Source: Wurfbainia villosa (taxonomy: Eukaryota > Streptophyta > Magnoliopsida > Zingiberales > Zingiberaceae). From it: 64,000 nt of DNA. The notes under the pieces are model-generated. The model had not been told where the DNA came from and made no database searches. It was given only the letters and a program-made list of their open reading frames with translations. This document shows positions 10,435-22,831 of the stretch, one piece after another. The translations under genes and the position numbers were made by a program. The DNA lies in assembly GCA_025175895.1 (NCBI GenBank), contig CM046000.1, forward strand, positions 69,840,720 to 69,904,719, read 5' to 3'. How positions within the stretch are numbered: position 1 is the first letter of the stretch; each line of letters begins with the position of its first letter.

Positions 10435-12656
10435 TGTTAGTAATATATGAGAGATGTCCTAAGGCAATCGCCTTATGTATGAACCATTTATATGATAAAT
10501 GAAGATTCACTATTTGAGTATACATGTTTTCATGTATTTGATTGGATCTTAAACTCATTTACTGAATGTCCACGATATGATTCACAACATGAGAGAATTT
10601 GTGATTGAATCACAACTAGTGAGTATCTCTACATGTGTAATTGTGATGTATCAGAATTATCCCTAGTCGATGAATTGATGGATTTGGACACCATCAATTC
10701 TGTCGAGACTAGCACGAGGTATACTCCTTGGTGTATCCAAGCAACTGATTCTCACTGGCTGGAGACATTGTGATGTCTGGAGTTAATCGTGGATGCTAGT
10801 TATGGTAACTAGTTCATTGGAGTGACCAGCCGTAAGACTTCATATGGTTCTCTGCATATATAGATATGTCAATGAAGTTCTTACTGTAGCTTAAGTGCGA
10901 TGTTCCTTTGACTTGTGGTATTCAAGTCATCTTGATCATGGAGACTTATGCTTTGACATCTTAAGCAAACATCTCTAAGGAGATGTGGACCCGGGCTGAT
11001 TGGGTATAAGTCGAAGTGATCGAAGGTGTTTGAATAGCCTATAAATGATTCACCACTCCTTGCGAGGAGATGTATACCCATGGCCTCTCGTAGGATTGTT
11101 ACTAAAGTATTTGGCCAAAGCATTACATGTTTAGAGTAAAGTACTCTTCGATACATGTGCAGTAACTAGAATCCGTAGGATGAGGAAATGATACTTAGGC
11201 TAGGTGTGACGTAGTCAGCCTAGTGGGGACTGACACTATAGACCATGTCCTGAACCAAGTGGGTATAAGATGAGTGAAGGGAATGGGGCACGATTCATTC
11301 GAGCTGCTGAAGGGTTTCAGAAATAGTTCTGGATCAACCGTTGATCTTTTCGGTTAATTGGGGATCATGATGTACTACTAGGTGCCACTCATGATCGTTC
11401 TATAATTAATGGTTAATTATAGACAGCCAACATAAACCGAGAACTTATTTGGTCACACGCACAACGAGCGTAATCCGAAGGATTTAAAACGAGCTTGAGA
11501 ATGAGATTCTCAGACCGAGAGAAACTAAGTTTGGTTGGACCAAACATGGAGCGAACATGAAATCGTTTCAGTCGCAATGGAAGCGTGGATGGGCCATGTC
11601 TTATGATGACATAATGGATGGACCAAAATGGTTTGGTTCTAATCCAATGGAGGAGAATAAACCAAAGGGTTTGGTTTATTTTAAACGAATGAACCAAAAG
11701 TTGGTTCGGTTCGTTTTAACTTAAAATAAACCATCATGGTTTGGTTTATTTTAACTTATCTTAATGGAGCGGGTTAACGGGCCTAATGGTTATGATCCAA
11801 TAACCATTAAGAGAATTAGTTCTCTATAAAAGAGGGCTTAAGGGATAATTAAGCCCTAATCCAAACCCTAGCAATAGTTGTCGCCCACTTCATCCCCTCT
11901 AAGAGTTGGCGCCAACCTCCATGGCCGCCCAGCCCCTTGTGTCACCGTCCAGCTCCTTGCCGGCGTCCAAGCTTCGGCCGGTGATCCTCCGGCGACCCTC
12001 CGGTGATCTCCTTTAGGTTTGGCATCAAGGTGAGCTTTATCTTCCCTTGGTTGGCCGGCGCCTATCTCCTCCACCAAAGCTGTCCAGTTTTCTAGACAGC
12101 TTGTTCTCCTCTCGTCAGAGCGTCATTTGGACGACGGTTAGAGCTCCTACAGCGGCAAACTTACCGGGGATTCGATCTCCGGTAATCCTCTGAGGTGGAG
12201 GACGAAGGATTCGTCAATCGGTTGACGAATACCTCTCAGGAGAAGCGAGTTTTGAGGACTCATTTTTGGATCCGAATTTGGATTCAGATCGTGATCATCT
12301 CTCGATCACGTCGTCGTCAACACGAGGCTAGTAACCCATACGAAGATGAAGCTCGTGGCTTAGCGAAGTCATCCAGAGGATACTCGGCGTGGATACGGAT
12401 AGAGACGATTCTAGCGAGGATCGTTCCGGTTGATGCCGTTCCCGCTACACGTCATACGAAAGATATAACGTAGTTAAATTTCCTTTTATTGCAAATTTAA
12501 ATTTACGGTTATGTCTACACATGTTGGTTGTACTATACATGCATGTGATGTGTGTGTTGTAATAAATGTAGATTTATTAATTTTATTGCTTCCGCTGTGC
12601 TCATGTTTACGAAACATGATCGAACACACACACACCGCGGTGCCGGAAACCCAACA
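10435..12656 (+). repeat. 5' LTR of element A
   Basis: 2222 bp, TG...CA ends. It includes a TATA box (TATAAAAG, 11825-11832) about 830 bp from its 3' end. Open frames inside it recur in the 3' LTR and show no protein-family features. Confidence 0.93.
11825..11832 (+). promoter_or_regulatory. TATA box of the element A 5' LTR
   Basis: TATAAAAG in the context TTCTCTATAAAAGAGGG; the identical box is at 20885-20892 in the 3' LTR. It probably sets the start of the A transcript. Confidence 0.65.
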
Positions 12657-12657
12657 G

Positions 12658-12670
12658 TGGTATCAGAGCC
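12658..12670 (+). other. Primer-binding site of element A
   Basis: TGGTATCAGAGCC, one base after the 5' LTR; initiator Met-tRNA type. Confidence 0.92.
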
Positions 12671-13950
12671 TAGGTTGTGTTTCGACATAATCGTAAAATG
12701 GTTTTGCGATTGTCATAATGTTATTTCTAGAAATTTTCTAATTTTGGAAATTTAGAAGTATTTATGGAAATTTTTCAATTTTGGAAAGTCTAGATGTATT
12801 TATGGAAATCTTCCACTTTTGGAAAGTTGGAAGTATTTATGGAAATTGATATTTTCCATAAATAAAATATTTGATTAGATTCTGGAAATTTATTTCCTAA
12901 TTTAATCATGATTTGATTTGGAGAATCAAATCTTAAAATATTTTATTTCCATAAGTAGTTTTGATGATTTAGGAAATTGGTTTCCTAAATTGATTTTCCT
13001 TAATCAATTATTTTCATAAATAAAATATGTGATTAGATTTGGAAATTTGTTTCCTAATTCAATCATGATTTGATTTGGAGAATCAAATCTTAAACATATT
13101 TTATTTCCATAAATAGTTATGACAAATAAGGAAATTATGTACATGACATAATTGTATGCCATGTAATTGCATTAGATGCATAACATTATGCTATGCGTGT
13201 CGTGACATGTAGATGTATGTCATGTATGCCATGCCATGTAGATAATAGTTATTTGCATGCAAAGAGGATGAGACATAAAACCCTAACTCAATATTAAAGC
13301 CTACACCTTCCATTAATATGGTTAGAACCATAGTTCTGTTTCTTGTTTGGGTTGTTGGACTCACTCCAAGCCCGGCTCGAACCTGAACATGTTCAAATCA
13401 TTGGAATAGTTTAACTCTAATATGGTAAGAGTCAGAGGTCAATCGTTAGTTTGGGTTGTTGGACTCACTCCAAGCCTGGCTAATTGGTTGAATGCGCTCT
13501 AACCATATTAAAACTATTTCGCGATTAATGGGTCGGCTCTAACTTGGAGCATCGATTTGTTGGACTCACTCCAAGGTTGATGTGAAGAGAGGTGAAGTTG
13601 GGTGCTATGCATATGATGCATACTTGTTAATGTGTTAACAACCCAATGTATGTGTAAACATTCAATTAGTTGATAGCACATTGTGATAGTTACATATACA
13701 TGATATGTAATCGATATACTTGATACCCACCATCATAGCTAAGAATGGCTTGTTGGACTCACTCCAAGGTTGTTCTTATCTATATTGGATATCAGCCCAT
13801 TCGGAGATTGACCTACGATCTCCCGAATTGATTTCAAGGGTTTTTGAATTCGAAAAAAATGAATGGGATTTTGTAAATGTATGTGGATGTATTTTAAAAT
13901 CATCTTTCTCATATATGCTCATTTTGTATTTCTAGGTTAATCGCTTGATC
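12671..13950 (+). other. Leader of element A with internal repeats
   Basis: Noncoding, about 1.28 kb. An AT-rich block is duplicated with a spacing of about 165 bp (shared TCATGATTTGATTTGGAGAA near 12905 and 13070). A motif TTGTTGGACTCACTCCAAG occurs four times (near 13352, 13456, 13557, 13750). No gene is seen. Confidence 0.7.
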
Positions 13951-14570
13951 ATGATGTCTTTGAATTTACGCTCTATTTTGAATTCGAATAAATTGATTGG
14001 GCTGAACTTCTTGGACTGGCTTAGAAACTTGAGAATTGTTCTCAAGGTGAAAAGCTTGCGTATGTCCTCGAAGCGCCTCTTCCCGCCCATCCTAGTGACG
14101 ATGCAACTCCGGACCAATTTTTGGTCTATCAGAAACATGTGACTGATTCTGAACTGACAAGTTGCATCATGCTAGCCGCGATGGAACCCAAGCTACGAAA
14201 GCAGCATGAGCATATGGATGATCATATCGTAGTCCTTCATCTTTATGAGTTGTTTGATAAGCAAGTGAGATTCGAAAGGTTCGAAGTCTCCAAGCTCCTC
14301 TTCACCTCTGAGATGCAAGAAGATTCATCTGTGGTACTGCTCAACATGCTGAAGACTGTGGAGCCTTCTGAGAAACATGAGCAGGGGACGGTGTTGTTAG
14401 TTGATTCCTCGAAGAAAGGTTCTAAGAGGGAGTCAAAGGAACAACAGAAGGGGAAGAAGAAAAAGGCTAAAAAGGCAGAACCAGCTCAAAAGGGCACTTG
14501 CCATCATTATGGCAAGTAGGGCCATTTGCGAAGAAAGTGCAAGATTTATCTTGAGTCCGTGAAGAAGGAT
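13951..14570 (+). pseudogene. gag: gag of element A
   Basis: The reading starts MMSLNLRSILNSNKLIG, typical of copia Gag N-termini, at ATG 13951. A single-base frameshift near 14045 moves the reading into the frame of 14121, where the capsid-like part runs to a Lys-rich tail. The zinc knuckle is damaged: it reads CHHYGK, then a TAG stop at 14517-14519, then GHLRRKC, so the second Cys is Tyr and the ORF is cut inside the motif. It would have made the nucleocapsid shell for A RNA. Confidence 0.82.
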
Positions 14571-14990
14571 AAGGCATCGGATGCCCCATCTTCTTCAGAA
14601 ATCTTCTTTATTGATTGTCATTCTATTTCCTCAGACACTTGGGTATTTGATACTGGGTGTGGCTCACATATATGTAATGACATACATGGGCTAAGGAATA
14701 GAAGAAGACTCGTCAAGGGAGAGTCATATTTACGTGTTAGGAATGGAGCAACGGTTGCTGCACTCGCCATCGGAACGTATTTGTTGGAACTCCCTGTAGG
14801 ACTTGTCTTAGAACTGGACAATTGCTTTTATGTTCCTTCGTTGATAAAGAACATCATTTCTATTTCTTGTTTAAATAGAAATGGGTACCATTTGACTTTT
14901 AGTAACAATTGTTGTTACATAACTTTAAATGGAGTTCTTTAAGGGACTGGAACTTTAAGCAATGGTGTTTATACGTTGGATGTATCCAGT
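14571..14990 (+). pseudogene. Aspartic protease of element A
   Basis: Same frame as gag. The catalytic motif is present as WVFDTGCGSHICND (about 14640-14680), with the DTG triad intact. The copia protease would cleave the Gag-Pol polyprotein. A TAA at 14940-14942 ends the open frame before the GAG-pre-integrase region. Confidence 0.83.
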
Positions 14991-16130
14991 GATATTTTCA
15001 ATATCGAAGCGAGCAACAAGCGTGCTCGAAAAGATAATCAATTAGACTCCTACATGTGGTATTGTCGTCTTGGCCATGTAAGCAAGAAACACATGTCCGA
15101 ATTACACCGATGTGGAATTCTGGAATCGTTTGAATAGGATTCATACGATACATGCGAATCATGCTTAAAAGGCAAGATGACTAAGTTACCTTTTACTGGA
15201 AAAGGTGAACGAGTGGGAGAGTTACTAGGTCTAATACATATTGATGTATGTGGACCTATGTCAACTCAAGCTTTAGGAGGCTATAGCTACTTCATTACCT
15301 TCACCGATGATCACTCACGGTTTGGGTATGTGTTCTTGATGAAACACAAGTCTGAAGCCTTTGAAAGGTTCAAAGAATTCAGAAATGAAGTAGAGAAACA
15401 ACATGACAAGAGTATTAAAATACTTCAATCGGATCGAGGTAGTGAATACTTAAGTCAAGAGTTTCTTGATTATCTAAGAGACAATGGCATATTGTCTCAA
15501 TGGACTCCACCATATACACCACAGCATAATGGTGTATCTGAGAGGCGTAATCGGACCTTGTTGGACATGGTCAGGTCAATGATGAATCATGCGACTCTTC
15601 CCAAGTCCTTTTGGGGCTATGCACTTCAGACAGCTGTTTACTTGTTAAACAGAATGCCTACCAAGGTAGTCTCAACTACTCCATATGAGATATGGAATAG
15701 TAAGAAACCTCATGTATCTTACTTGAAGATATGGGGTTGTCCTGCTTATGTGAAGCGGACAGTATCAGACAAATTGGATGCTAAGTCTGATAAATGTCTA
15801 TTTATTGGATACCCTAAGAAAACAAGGGGTTACCAATTCTATCATCCTGTGGAACAAAAGGTGTTTGTTTCAAGGCATGCTGTGTTTCTAGAGAAAGAGT
15901 TTCTCTTGCAAGAAAATAGTGGGAGTGTCGTCGAGCTTGAGGAGGCTCGAGAGACTCAAATAGACATTGATGAGATACCTGGTGAAGCACAACAACCGAC
16001 AACTCATAGTGATGAGCAATCGGCTGGACCTATTGTAACACCACATCTTCGTAGATCTGGTAGAACACGCAATATTCCCGAGAGATATGGATTTCTCGTA
16101 AGTGAATCGAACGACGTGTTACTCATTGAT
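14991..16130 (+). pseudogene. Integrase of element A
   Basis: The zinc-binding part reads WYCRLGHVSKKH ... CESCLKGK with a TAG near 15135 just before it. From 15177 the frame is open: the catalytic core shows HIDVCGP, FTDDHSR and SDRGSEYL (the D,D-35-E set), then PQHNGVSERRNRT and the copia-specific GWGCPAY-like region. It joins without a break into RT. Confidence 0.87.
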
Positions 16131-17205
16131 GATGAGGAGCCTACCAGTTATGAAGAAGTGCTGACAAGTTCAGAAAGGGATAAGTGGCTTGGTGCCATGA
16201 AGTCGGAAATGGATTCCATGTATGAAAACCAAGTTTGGAACTTGGTTGACCCACCTGAAGGCATAAAGCCTATAGGGTGCAAGTGGGTTTTCAAGAAGAA
16301 AACCGACATGGATGGTAATGTGATTACCTATAAGGCTAGATTGGTGGCGAAAGGATATCGTCAAAAACAAGGCGTTGATTATGACGAAACCTATTCGCCT
16401 GTAGCTATGCTTAAATCCATTCGGATGCTCCTGGCCATAGCGGCTCATTATGATTATGAGATATGGCAGATGGATGTGAAAATAGCTTTCCTTAATGGAA
16501 ACCTGCTCGAGGACGTGTATATGATACAGCCTGAGGGTTTCACATCGGTTGATAAAACCAAGGTATGCAAATTGTGACGGTCCATTTATGGATTGAAGCA
16601 AGCATCCAGGAGCTGGAAAATCCATTTTGATGAGACCATCAAAAGGTTTGATTTCTCATAAAATCCAGACGAACCTTGTGTGTACAAGAAGGTTAGTGGG
16701 AGTGCAGTCGTGTTCCTAGTATTATATGTTGATGACATATTACTTATAGGAAACGATGTTTCAATCTTACAGTCAGTTAAGGTTTGGTTATCCAAGACAT
16801 TCTCCATGAAAGACCTGGGAGAAGCAACCTACATCCTCGGGATTAAGATCTATAGAGATAGATCGAAATGGTTGCTTGGTCTTTCGCAGTATACATATAT
16901 AGACCGAGTGATAAAGACGTTTAGCATGTCGGAATCCAAGAAAGGTTTCCTACCCATCAGGCATGGGGTACACCTTTCGAAGTCTATGTGTCCGCGCACA
17001 GAAGACGAGAGGATTTGCATGAGTAAGATTCCCTATGCTTCTGCAATAGGATCTATCATGTATGCTATGTTATGTACGAGGCCCAATGTATCGTATGCTC
17101 TGAGTGTCACGAGCAGATACCAGTCTGATCCAGGAATGGATCATTGGGTGGCTGTCAAGACGATCCTTAAGTACTTAAGAAAAACTAAGGATGTGTTCCT
17201 AATAT
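16131..17205 (+). pseudogene. Reverse transcriptase of element A
   Basis: RT motifs in order are NQVWNLVDPPEG, KARLVAKGYRQKQG, the first catalytic Asp in WQMDVKIAFLNG, YGLKQASRSW, and the catalytic box YVDDILL near 16730. Two stops break it: TGA at 16575-16577 and TAA near 16660 (TCA-TAA, where a Gln is usual). The frame is the same on both sides, so only nonsense changes occurred. It ends abruptly at solo LTR K. Confidence 0.87.
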
Positions 17206-19046
17206 TGTTAGTGAGAGCCCTAGAGCCAATCATATGATGATTGTTGTATGGACTTTATTGTATCATATTCCTATTTATAAAGGCATGGTTATTATATTTA
17301 CTTGTATTGGTGCCAAATAACTAAATATAATAATGTCCTTGAGTAGTAGGTTCTTATCTATATCAATCGATTGGTTGAATCGATAATGAGATGATATAGA
17401 GAACACTACTCTTAATCATTCCTAGTCGAGTATTAACATTCAGGGACAATGTTAATGCATAGAGACTAGCATGTAGGTCAACAAGATGACTTGATCTCAC
17501 AAGTCATGGATATGAGATATCAAGTTGACACATGGGTATGCATTGGAGAATGTATACTGAATGACCCGCCATGAGAAAGTATCATGGATCGTTATATGAG
17601 TGTCATATACTTTCTCATGTGGCTATTAGTATGACTATTAGTCCTTAGACCTGAAGTCACCATGGTTCCCTACATAAGGAGTTGCATACTTTGGCTTCGT
17701 CAAACGTCACCCGTAAATGGGTGGACTATAAAGGCAATTACTGGGTATGTAACGAATTATGCGGAGGGATGTGAGTGATGTAGATGGGATCTATCCCTCC
17801 TATATGACGGGGGTGACATCGATATTCTTGATAGAGTGAGACCACGAAGTGCATGGCCATGCCCAAATGAGTCAATATGAGATATTGAGCTCATTTGATT
17901 AGAGTGAGTCTACTTGGAGTTCAAGATTTAGATTATACCGAGGATGACACGGTCTATGCCTCGATTGGTCAATCTAGATGTCAAGGATAGAGGGACATTG
18001 TCACATATTGTGAGAGTCACAATTAGTAGTCACAAAGGTGATGTTGGAGCTCAACATTCTTGTAACTTGGGTAGCAATGATGTGTTGCTAGATACCGCTC
18101 ATTGCTTATGTTCCTAAATCGGTTTAGGGACATTGCCAACGTTACAAGAACCTATAGGGTCACACACATAAGAGCAATTAGATGGAGATTAGTTTCATAT
18201 GATGAACCATGAGGATTAGGTTCATGGGATGAACCAAATTGGATTAAGAGTAATCCAAATTAGACTAATTGAGTTAGACTCAAGTTGATTCAAGTGTTGA
18301 ATGAGTCTAATTGAGATTTGATTCATCAAATCAATTTAAATTAATGAATAGAGATTCATTATATTAAATTGACTTGAGTCAAGTGGTTAGATTTGATCAA
18401 CCATGGGAGATTAGAGGTCAAGTTTGACTTGACTTGAGAGAGAAGATGAAAGGTCAAGTTTGACTTGACCAAATGCCATGTCATGATGATGACTAGGCAT
18501 GGCCGGCCAATGATGGTGCTCCACATCATCATTGACTTGGTCAATTGGTGCCACATCATGAGGGAGACCAAGGGTCATGGGAGTTACATGCATGCATGTA
18601 ACCCCCCCCTCCATAATGTGGCCGGCCAACACCATTAGGGGTTATGTGGATGAATTCATTTGGTAGAGTTACTCATCATTACTTCATCTTCAACCTTGGA
18701 ACCTTTCCTCTCAAGCTCTCCCTCTCCAACCTCATCTTGCCGAGACACCATAGAGGAGTGCTAGCACACTCAAGTGTCTTTTTCTCCACCTATTGCTTGT
18801 GTGGATACCATAGAGGAGTGTGCACTTGACACTCTCGAGTTCCGGCGGACTTTTGGACGAGCGGGATAAGCGAAGGGCATCGCTACGAGGGTAATGTTCT
18901 AACCTCTTAGATCTAAGGTAGATCTAGGATTTTTGTAAGCACATACATGTAATTATAATTTTTATACTTCGCACGGATCCGTGGCCGGGGCTTCCGAGGT
19001 TTCCGCAACGCAAAAAGCAGTTTTTGCGGCTCGGAAAAACCCAACA
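17206..19046 (+). mobile_element. Solo LTR K
   Basis: It starts TGTTAGTGAGAGCCCTAGAG and ends CTCGGAAAAACCCAACA, 1841 bp, with perfect TSD AATAT at 17201-17205 and 19047-19051. No PBS, polypurine tract or coding region, hence a solo LTR. It splits element A between RT and RNase H; the protein reading resumes just after it. Its ends resemble those of the A LTR, so a copia origin is likely; its body is different. Confidence 0.9.
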
Positions 19047-19051
19047 AATAT

Positions 19052-19490
19052 ATGGAGAAGGGTACATGGTGATACGTGGGTATACGGATGCCAGATTCAG
19101 ACAGATAAGGATGATTCCATGTCTTAGTCTGGGTATGTATTCACCTGGAATGGAGGCGCAATAAGTTGGAAAGGTTCCAAGCTTGACACTATAGAGGATT
19201 CTGCCACTAAGGCAGAATACATTGCAGCTTTGGAAGCAGCAAAGAAAGAGGTTTGGATCAAGAAGTTCATCTCTGAACTTGATGTGGTCTCATCAATGAT
19301 CCAAACATGTGCTTCGCCGCTATCATCTTATCAGAGAGATCATCAGTAGGAACGAAATACAAATCGAGAAAATTCCCACTGAAAGGAACTTAGCGGATCC
19401 TTTGACTAAAGCATTACCTCAAAGTAAGTTTGAGGGTCATGTTAGAGCTTATGGTATTGGATACCGTAGCGATTGACATTAGGCCAAGTG
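19052..19490 (+). pseudogene. RNase H remnant of element A
   Basis: The reading resumes with a degraded GYTDA motif, then WKGSKLDT and a segment matching the copia RNase H active site (KAEYIAALEAAKKEVW). A deletion and stops follow near 19300-19340, and only fragments of the C-terminus (AFTKALP-like) remain. RNase H would remove RNA from the RNA-DNA hybrid. The polypurine tract AAGTGGGAGTC (19486-19496) follows. Confidence 0.78.
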
Positions 19491-19496
19491 GGAGTC

Positions 19497-21712
19497 TGTT
19501 AGTAATATATGAGAGATGTCCTAAGGCAATCGCCTTATGTATGAAACCATTTATATGATAAATGAATATTCACTATTTGAGTATACATGTTTTCATGTAT
19601 TTGATTGGATCTTAAACTCATTTACTGAATGTCCACGATACGATTCACAACATGAGAGAATTTGTGATTGAATCACAACTAGTGAGTATCTCTACATGTG
19701 TAATTGTGATGTATCAGAATTATCCCTAGTCGATGAATTGATGGATTTGGACACCATCAATTCTGTCGAGACTAGCACGAGGTATACTCCTTGGTGTATC
19801 CAAGCAACTGATTCTCACCGGGCCGAGACATTGTGATGTCCGAGTTAATCGTGGATGCTAGTTATGGTAACTAGTTCATTGGAGTGACCACCGTAAGACT
19901 TCATATGGTTCTCTCGCATATAGATATGTCAATGAAGTTCTTACTGTAGCTTAAGTGCGATGTTCCTTTGACTTGCGGTATTCAAGTCATCTTGATCATG
20001 GAGACTTATGCTTTGACATCTTAAGCAAACATCTCTAAGGAGATGTGGACCCGGGCTGATTGGGTATAAGTCGAAGTGATCGAAGGTGTTTGAATAGCCT
20101 ATAAAGGATTCACCACTCCTTGCGAGGAGATGTATACCCATGGCCTCTCGTAGGATTGTTACTAAAGTCTTTGGCCAAAGCATTACATGTTTAGAGTAAA
20201 GTACTCTTCGATACATGTGCAGTAACTAGAATCCGTAGGACGAGGAAATGATACTTGGGCTAGGTGTGACGTAGTCAGCCTAGTGGGGACTGACACTATA
20301 GACCATGTCCTGAACCAAGTGAGTATAAGATGAGTGAAGGGAATGGGGCACGATTCATTCGAGCTGCTGAAGGGTTTCAGAAATAGTTCTGGATCAACCG
20401 TTGATCTTTTCGGTTAATTGGGGATCATGATGTACTACTAGGTGCCACTCATGATCGTTCTATAATTAATGGTTAATTATAGACAACCAACATAAACCGA
20501 GAACCTATTTGGTCACATGCACAACGAGCGTAATCCGAAGGATTTAAAACGAGCTTGAGAATGAGATTCTCAGACCGAGAGAAACTAAGTTTGGTTGGAC
20601 CAAACATGGAGCGAGCATGAAATCGTTTCAGTCGCAATGGAAGCGTGGATGGGCCGTGTCTTATGAAGACATAATGGATGGACTAAAATGGTTTGGTTCT
20701 AATCCAATGGAAGAGAATAAACCAAAGGGTTTGGTTTATTTTAAACGAATGAACCAAAAGTTGGTTCGGTTCGTTTTAACTTAAAATAAACCATCATGGT
20801 TTGGTTTATTTTAACTTATCTTAATGGAGAGGGTTAACGGGCCTAATGGTTATGATCCAATAACCATTAAGAGAATTAGTTCTCTATAAAAGAGGGCTTA
20901 AGGGATAATTAAGTCCTAATCCAAACCCTAGCAATAGTTGTCGCCCACTTCATCCCCTCTAAGAGTTGGCGCCAACCTCCATGGCCGCCCAGCCCCTTGT
21001 GCCGCTGTCCAGCTCCTTGCCAGCGTCCAAGCTTCGGCCGGTGATCCTCCGGCGACCCTCCGGTGATCTCCTTTAGGTTTGGCATCAAGGTGAGCTTTAT
21101 CTTCCCTTGGTTGGCCGGCGCCTATCTCCTCCACCAAAGCTGTCCAGTTTTATGGACAGCTTGTTCTCCTCTCGTCGGAGCGTCATTTGGATGACGTTTA
21201 GAGCTCCGACAGCGGCTAACTTACCGGGGATTCGATCTCCGGTAATCCTCTGAGGTGGAGGACGAAGGATTCGTCAATCGGTTGACGAATACCTCTCCGG
21301 AGAAGCGAGTTTTGAGGACTCGTTTTTGGATCCGAATTTGGATTCGGATCGTGATCATCTCTCGATCACGTCGTCTTCAACACGAGGCTAGTAACCCATA
21401 CGAAGACGAAGCTCGTGGCTTAGCGAAGTCATCCAGAGGATACTCGGCGTGGATACGGATAGAGACGATTCTAGCGAGGATCGTTCCAGTTGATGCCGTT
21501 CCCGCTACACGTCATACGAAAGGTATAACGTAGTTAAATTTCCTTTTATTGCAAATTTAAATTTACAGTTATGTCTACACATGTTGTACTATACATGTGT
21601 GTGATGTGTGTGTTGTAATAAATGTAGATTTATTAATTTTATTGCTTCCGCTGTGCTCATGTTTACGAAACATGATCGAACACACACACGCCGCGGTGCC
21701 GGAAACCCAACA
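19497..21712 (+). repeat. 3' LTR of element A
   Basis: 2216 bp, nearly identical to 10435-12656. It contains TATAAAAG at 20885-20892 and ends at the right TSD ATGTG. Confidence 0.93.
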
Positions 21713-21717
21713 ATGTG

Positions 21718-22777
21718 AGCTTGATCCATCGAGTGGCCAAGATCCAACTCCTCCTCATGGTCCCTATTGTATCCTATTAATACCTCATGCAGCCTAGATC
21801 CAATGGATGAAAACAAAACTCTAGATCTAAAGGCAGAGGTTAAATCTCTAGATCCGATGGTTGAGATTAAATCTCTAGATCTGACAGTTGAGATTAAATC
21901 CCTAGAACCAATGGTGGAGATTAAAACAAGGCTTATCCCTAACTCTATAGAAGGAGGGGAGGGGGTGGGCGGCAAGAAGAATCCCATTGGAGATAGGATT
22001 AGGGCTAAGGTGGGCGGCAAGCTTGGAGATTAGGGTTAGGGAGTTGGCGACACCAAATAAGGAAAGCTTTTCCTTATCTTCTTCTTCTTCCTTGGTGGCC
22101 GACGCCCATACAGCCCTTCCCTCCCTTAGCCAGCATCCAAAGCTAGCTCTTCTCCTCTCCTTGGCCGGTGGAAACAAGGCTTAGGGTCCTCCCTTGGAGC
22201 TCTTGGCCGGCATCCATCCTTCTCATCCCTTTTCTTTGTTGGTCGGCGGCAAGCATCTTGCTTGGTGCTTGTTGGTTGGCTAAAGGAAAGAGAAGAGTCT
22301 TGTTTCTATACTTCCTCTTGTTCGGAGTGAGCAAGGAAGGAAGATTGGTGATCTAGGAGCTTCAACTTTTGGTAGATCGTCGCCCACACGACATCCAAAA
22401 GGAGGAAGGTCATACAATAGAAGATCGAGAGGTATATCGATTGTCTATTTTTTTTTTGGAACATGTTTATATTTGTTTTTCAATTATATGAATGTTATAT
22501 ATTCTATTTTGTGGCTAATATAACTTAGACCCTGAACATAAACACAAAAGATGGTGATCTGTACATCGTCTATTCCGTGGCTATTTGTAGAATAGAGGTT
22601 GGTTGCTTGAACAACAAGTTTGTTCAAGTGACTACTCTAATCTAATATCACGTTGATGAAACGGTTGCTTGGGTAATCCCTCTTGTCAAGGATAAATTTT
22701 TTTTATCCGGGGATGTAGAAGGGATCACCATGAACAAGCGATAGAGTTGAAGTGCGAAGCGAAGTTTCCTACCTTCA
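21718..22777 (+). repeat. 5' LTR of element B, right part
   Basis: Resumes after A with AGCTTGATCCATCGAGTGGC. It contains about five copies of the 27-bp repeat (21820-21935) and a weakened TATA box (TATAGAAG at 21946-21953, against TATAAAAG in the B 3' LTR and in E). It ends CCTACCTTCA just before the PBS; the last few bases are uncertain. Confidence 0.85.
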
Positions 22778-22779
22778 AG

Positions 22780-22831
22780 TGGTATCAGAGCTTCGGTTCC
22801 AAAGGCAAAACCTTCAAGTGGTATCAGAGCC
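22780..22831 (+). other. Duplicated primer-binding site of element B
   Basis: TGGTATCAGAGC occurs at 22780-22791 and again as TGGTATCAGAGCC at 22819-22831, each preceded by CCTTCAAG. A short tandem duplication has copied the PBS; the second copy matches initiator Met-tRNA for one base more. Confidence 0.8.

Larger units (their letters stand above)
10435..21712 (+). mobile_element. Ty1/copia element A, complete but disabled
   Basis: Two long LTRs (10435-12656 and 19497-21712) begin TGTTAGTAATATATGAGAGA and end GCCGGAAACCCAACA. TSD ATGTG is at 10430-10434 and 21713-21717; the B 3' LTR has the uninterrupted ATGTGGGCTTGATCC. A PBS, leader, gag, protease, integrase, RT and RNase H follow in copia order. 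The two LTRs differ at only scattered positions, so insertion is fairly recent, yet solo LTR K later entered the RNase H region. Confidence 0.93.

Noticed and set aside
11868..12473. ORFs in the A 5' LTR, repeated at 20928-21533
   Set aside because: Conserved only because the two LTRs are recent copies of each other; no domain, and the two copies show changes at any codon position.
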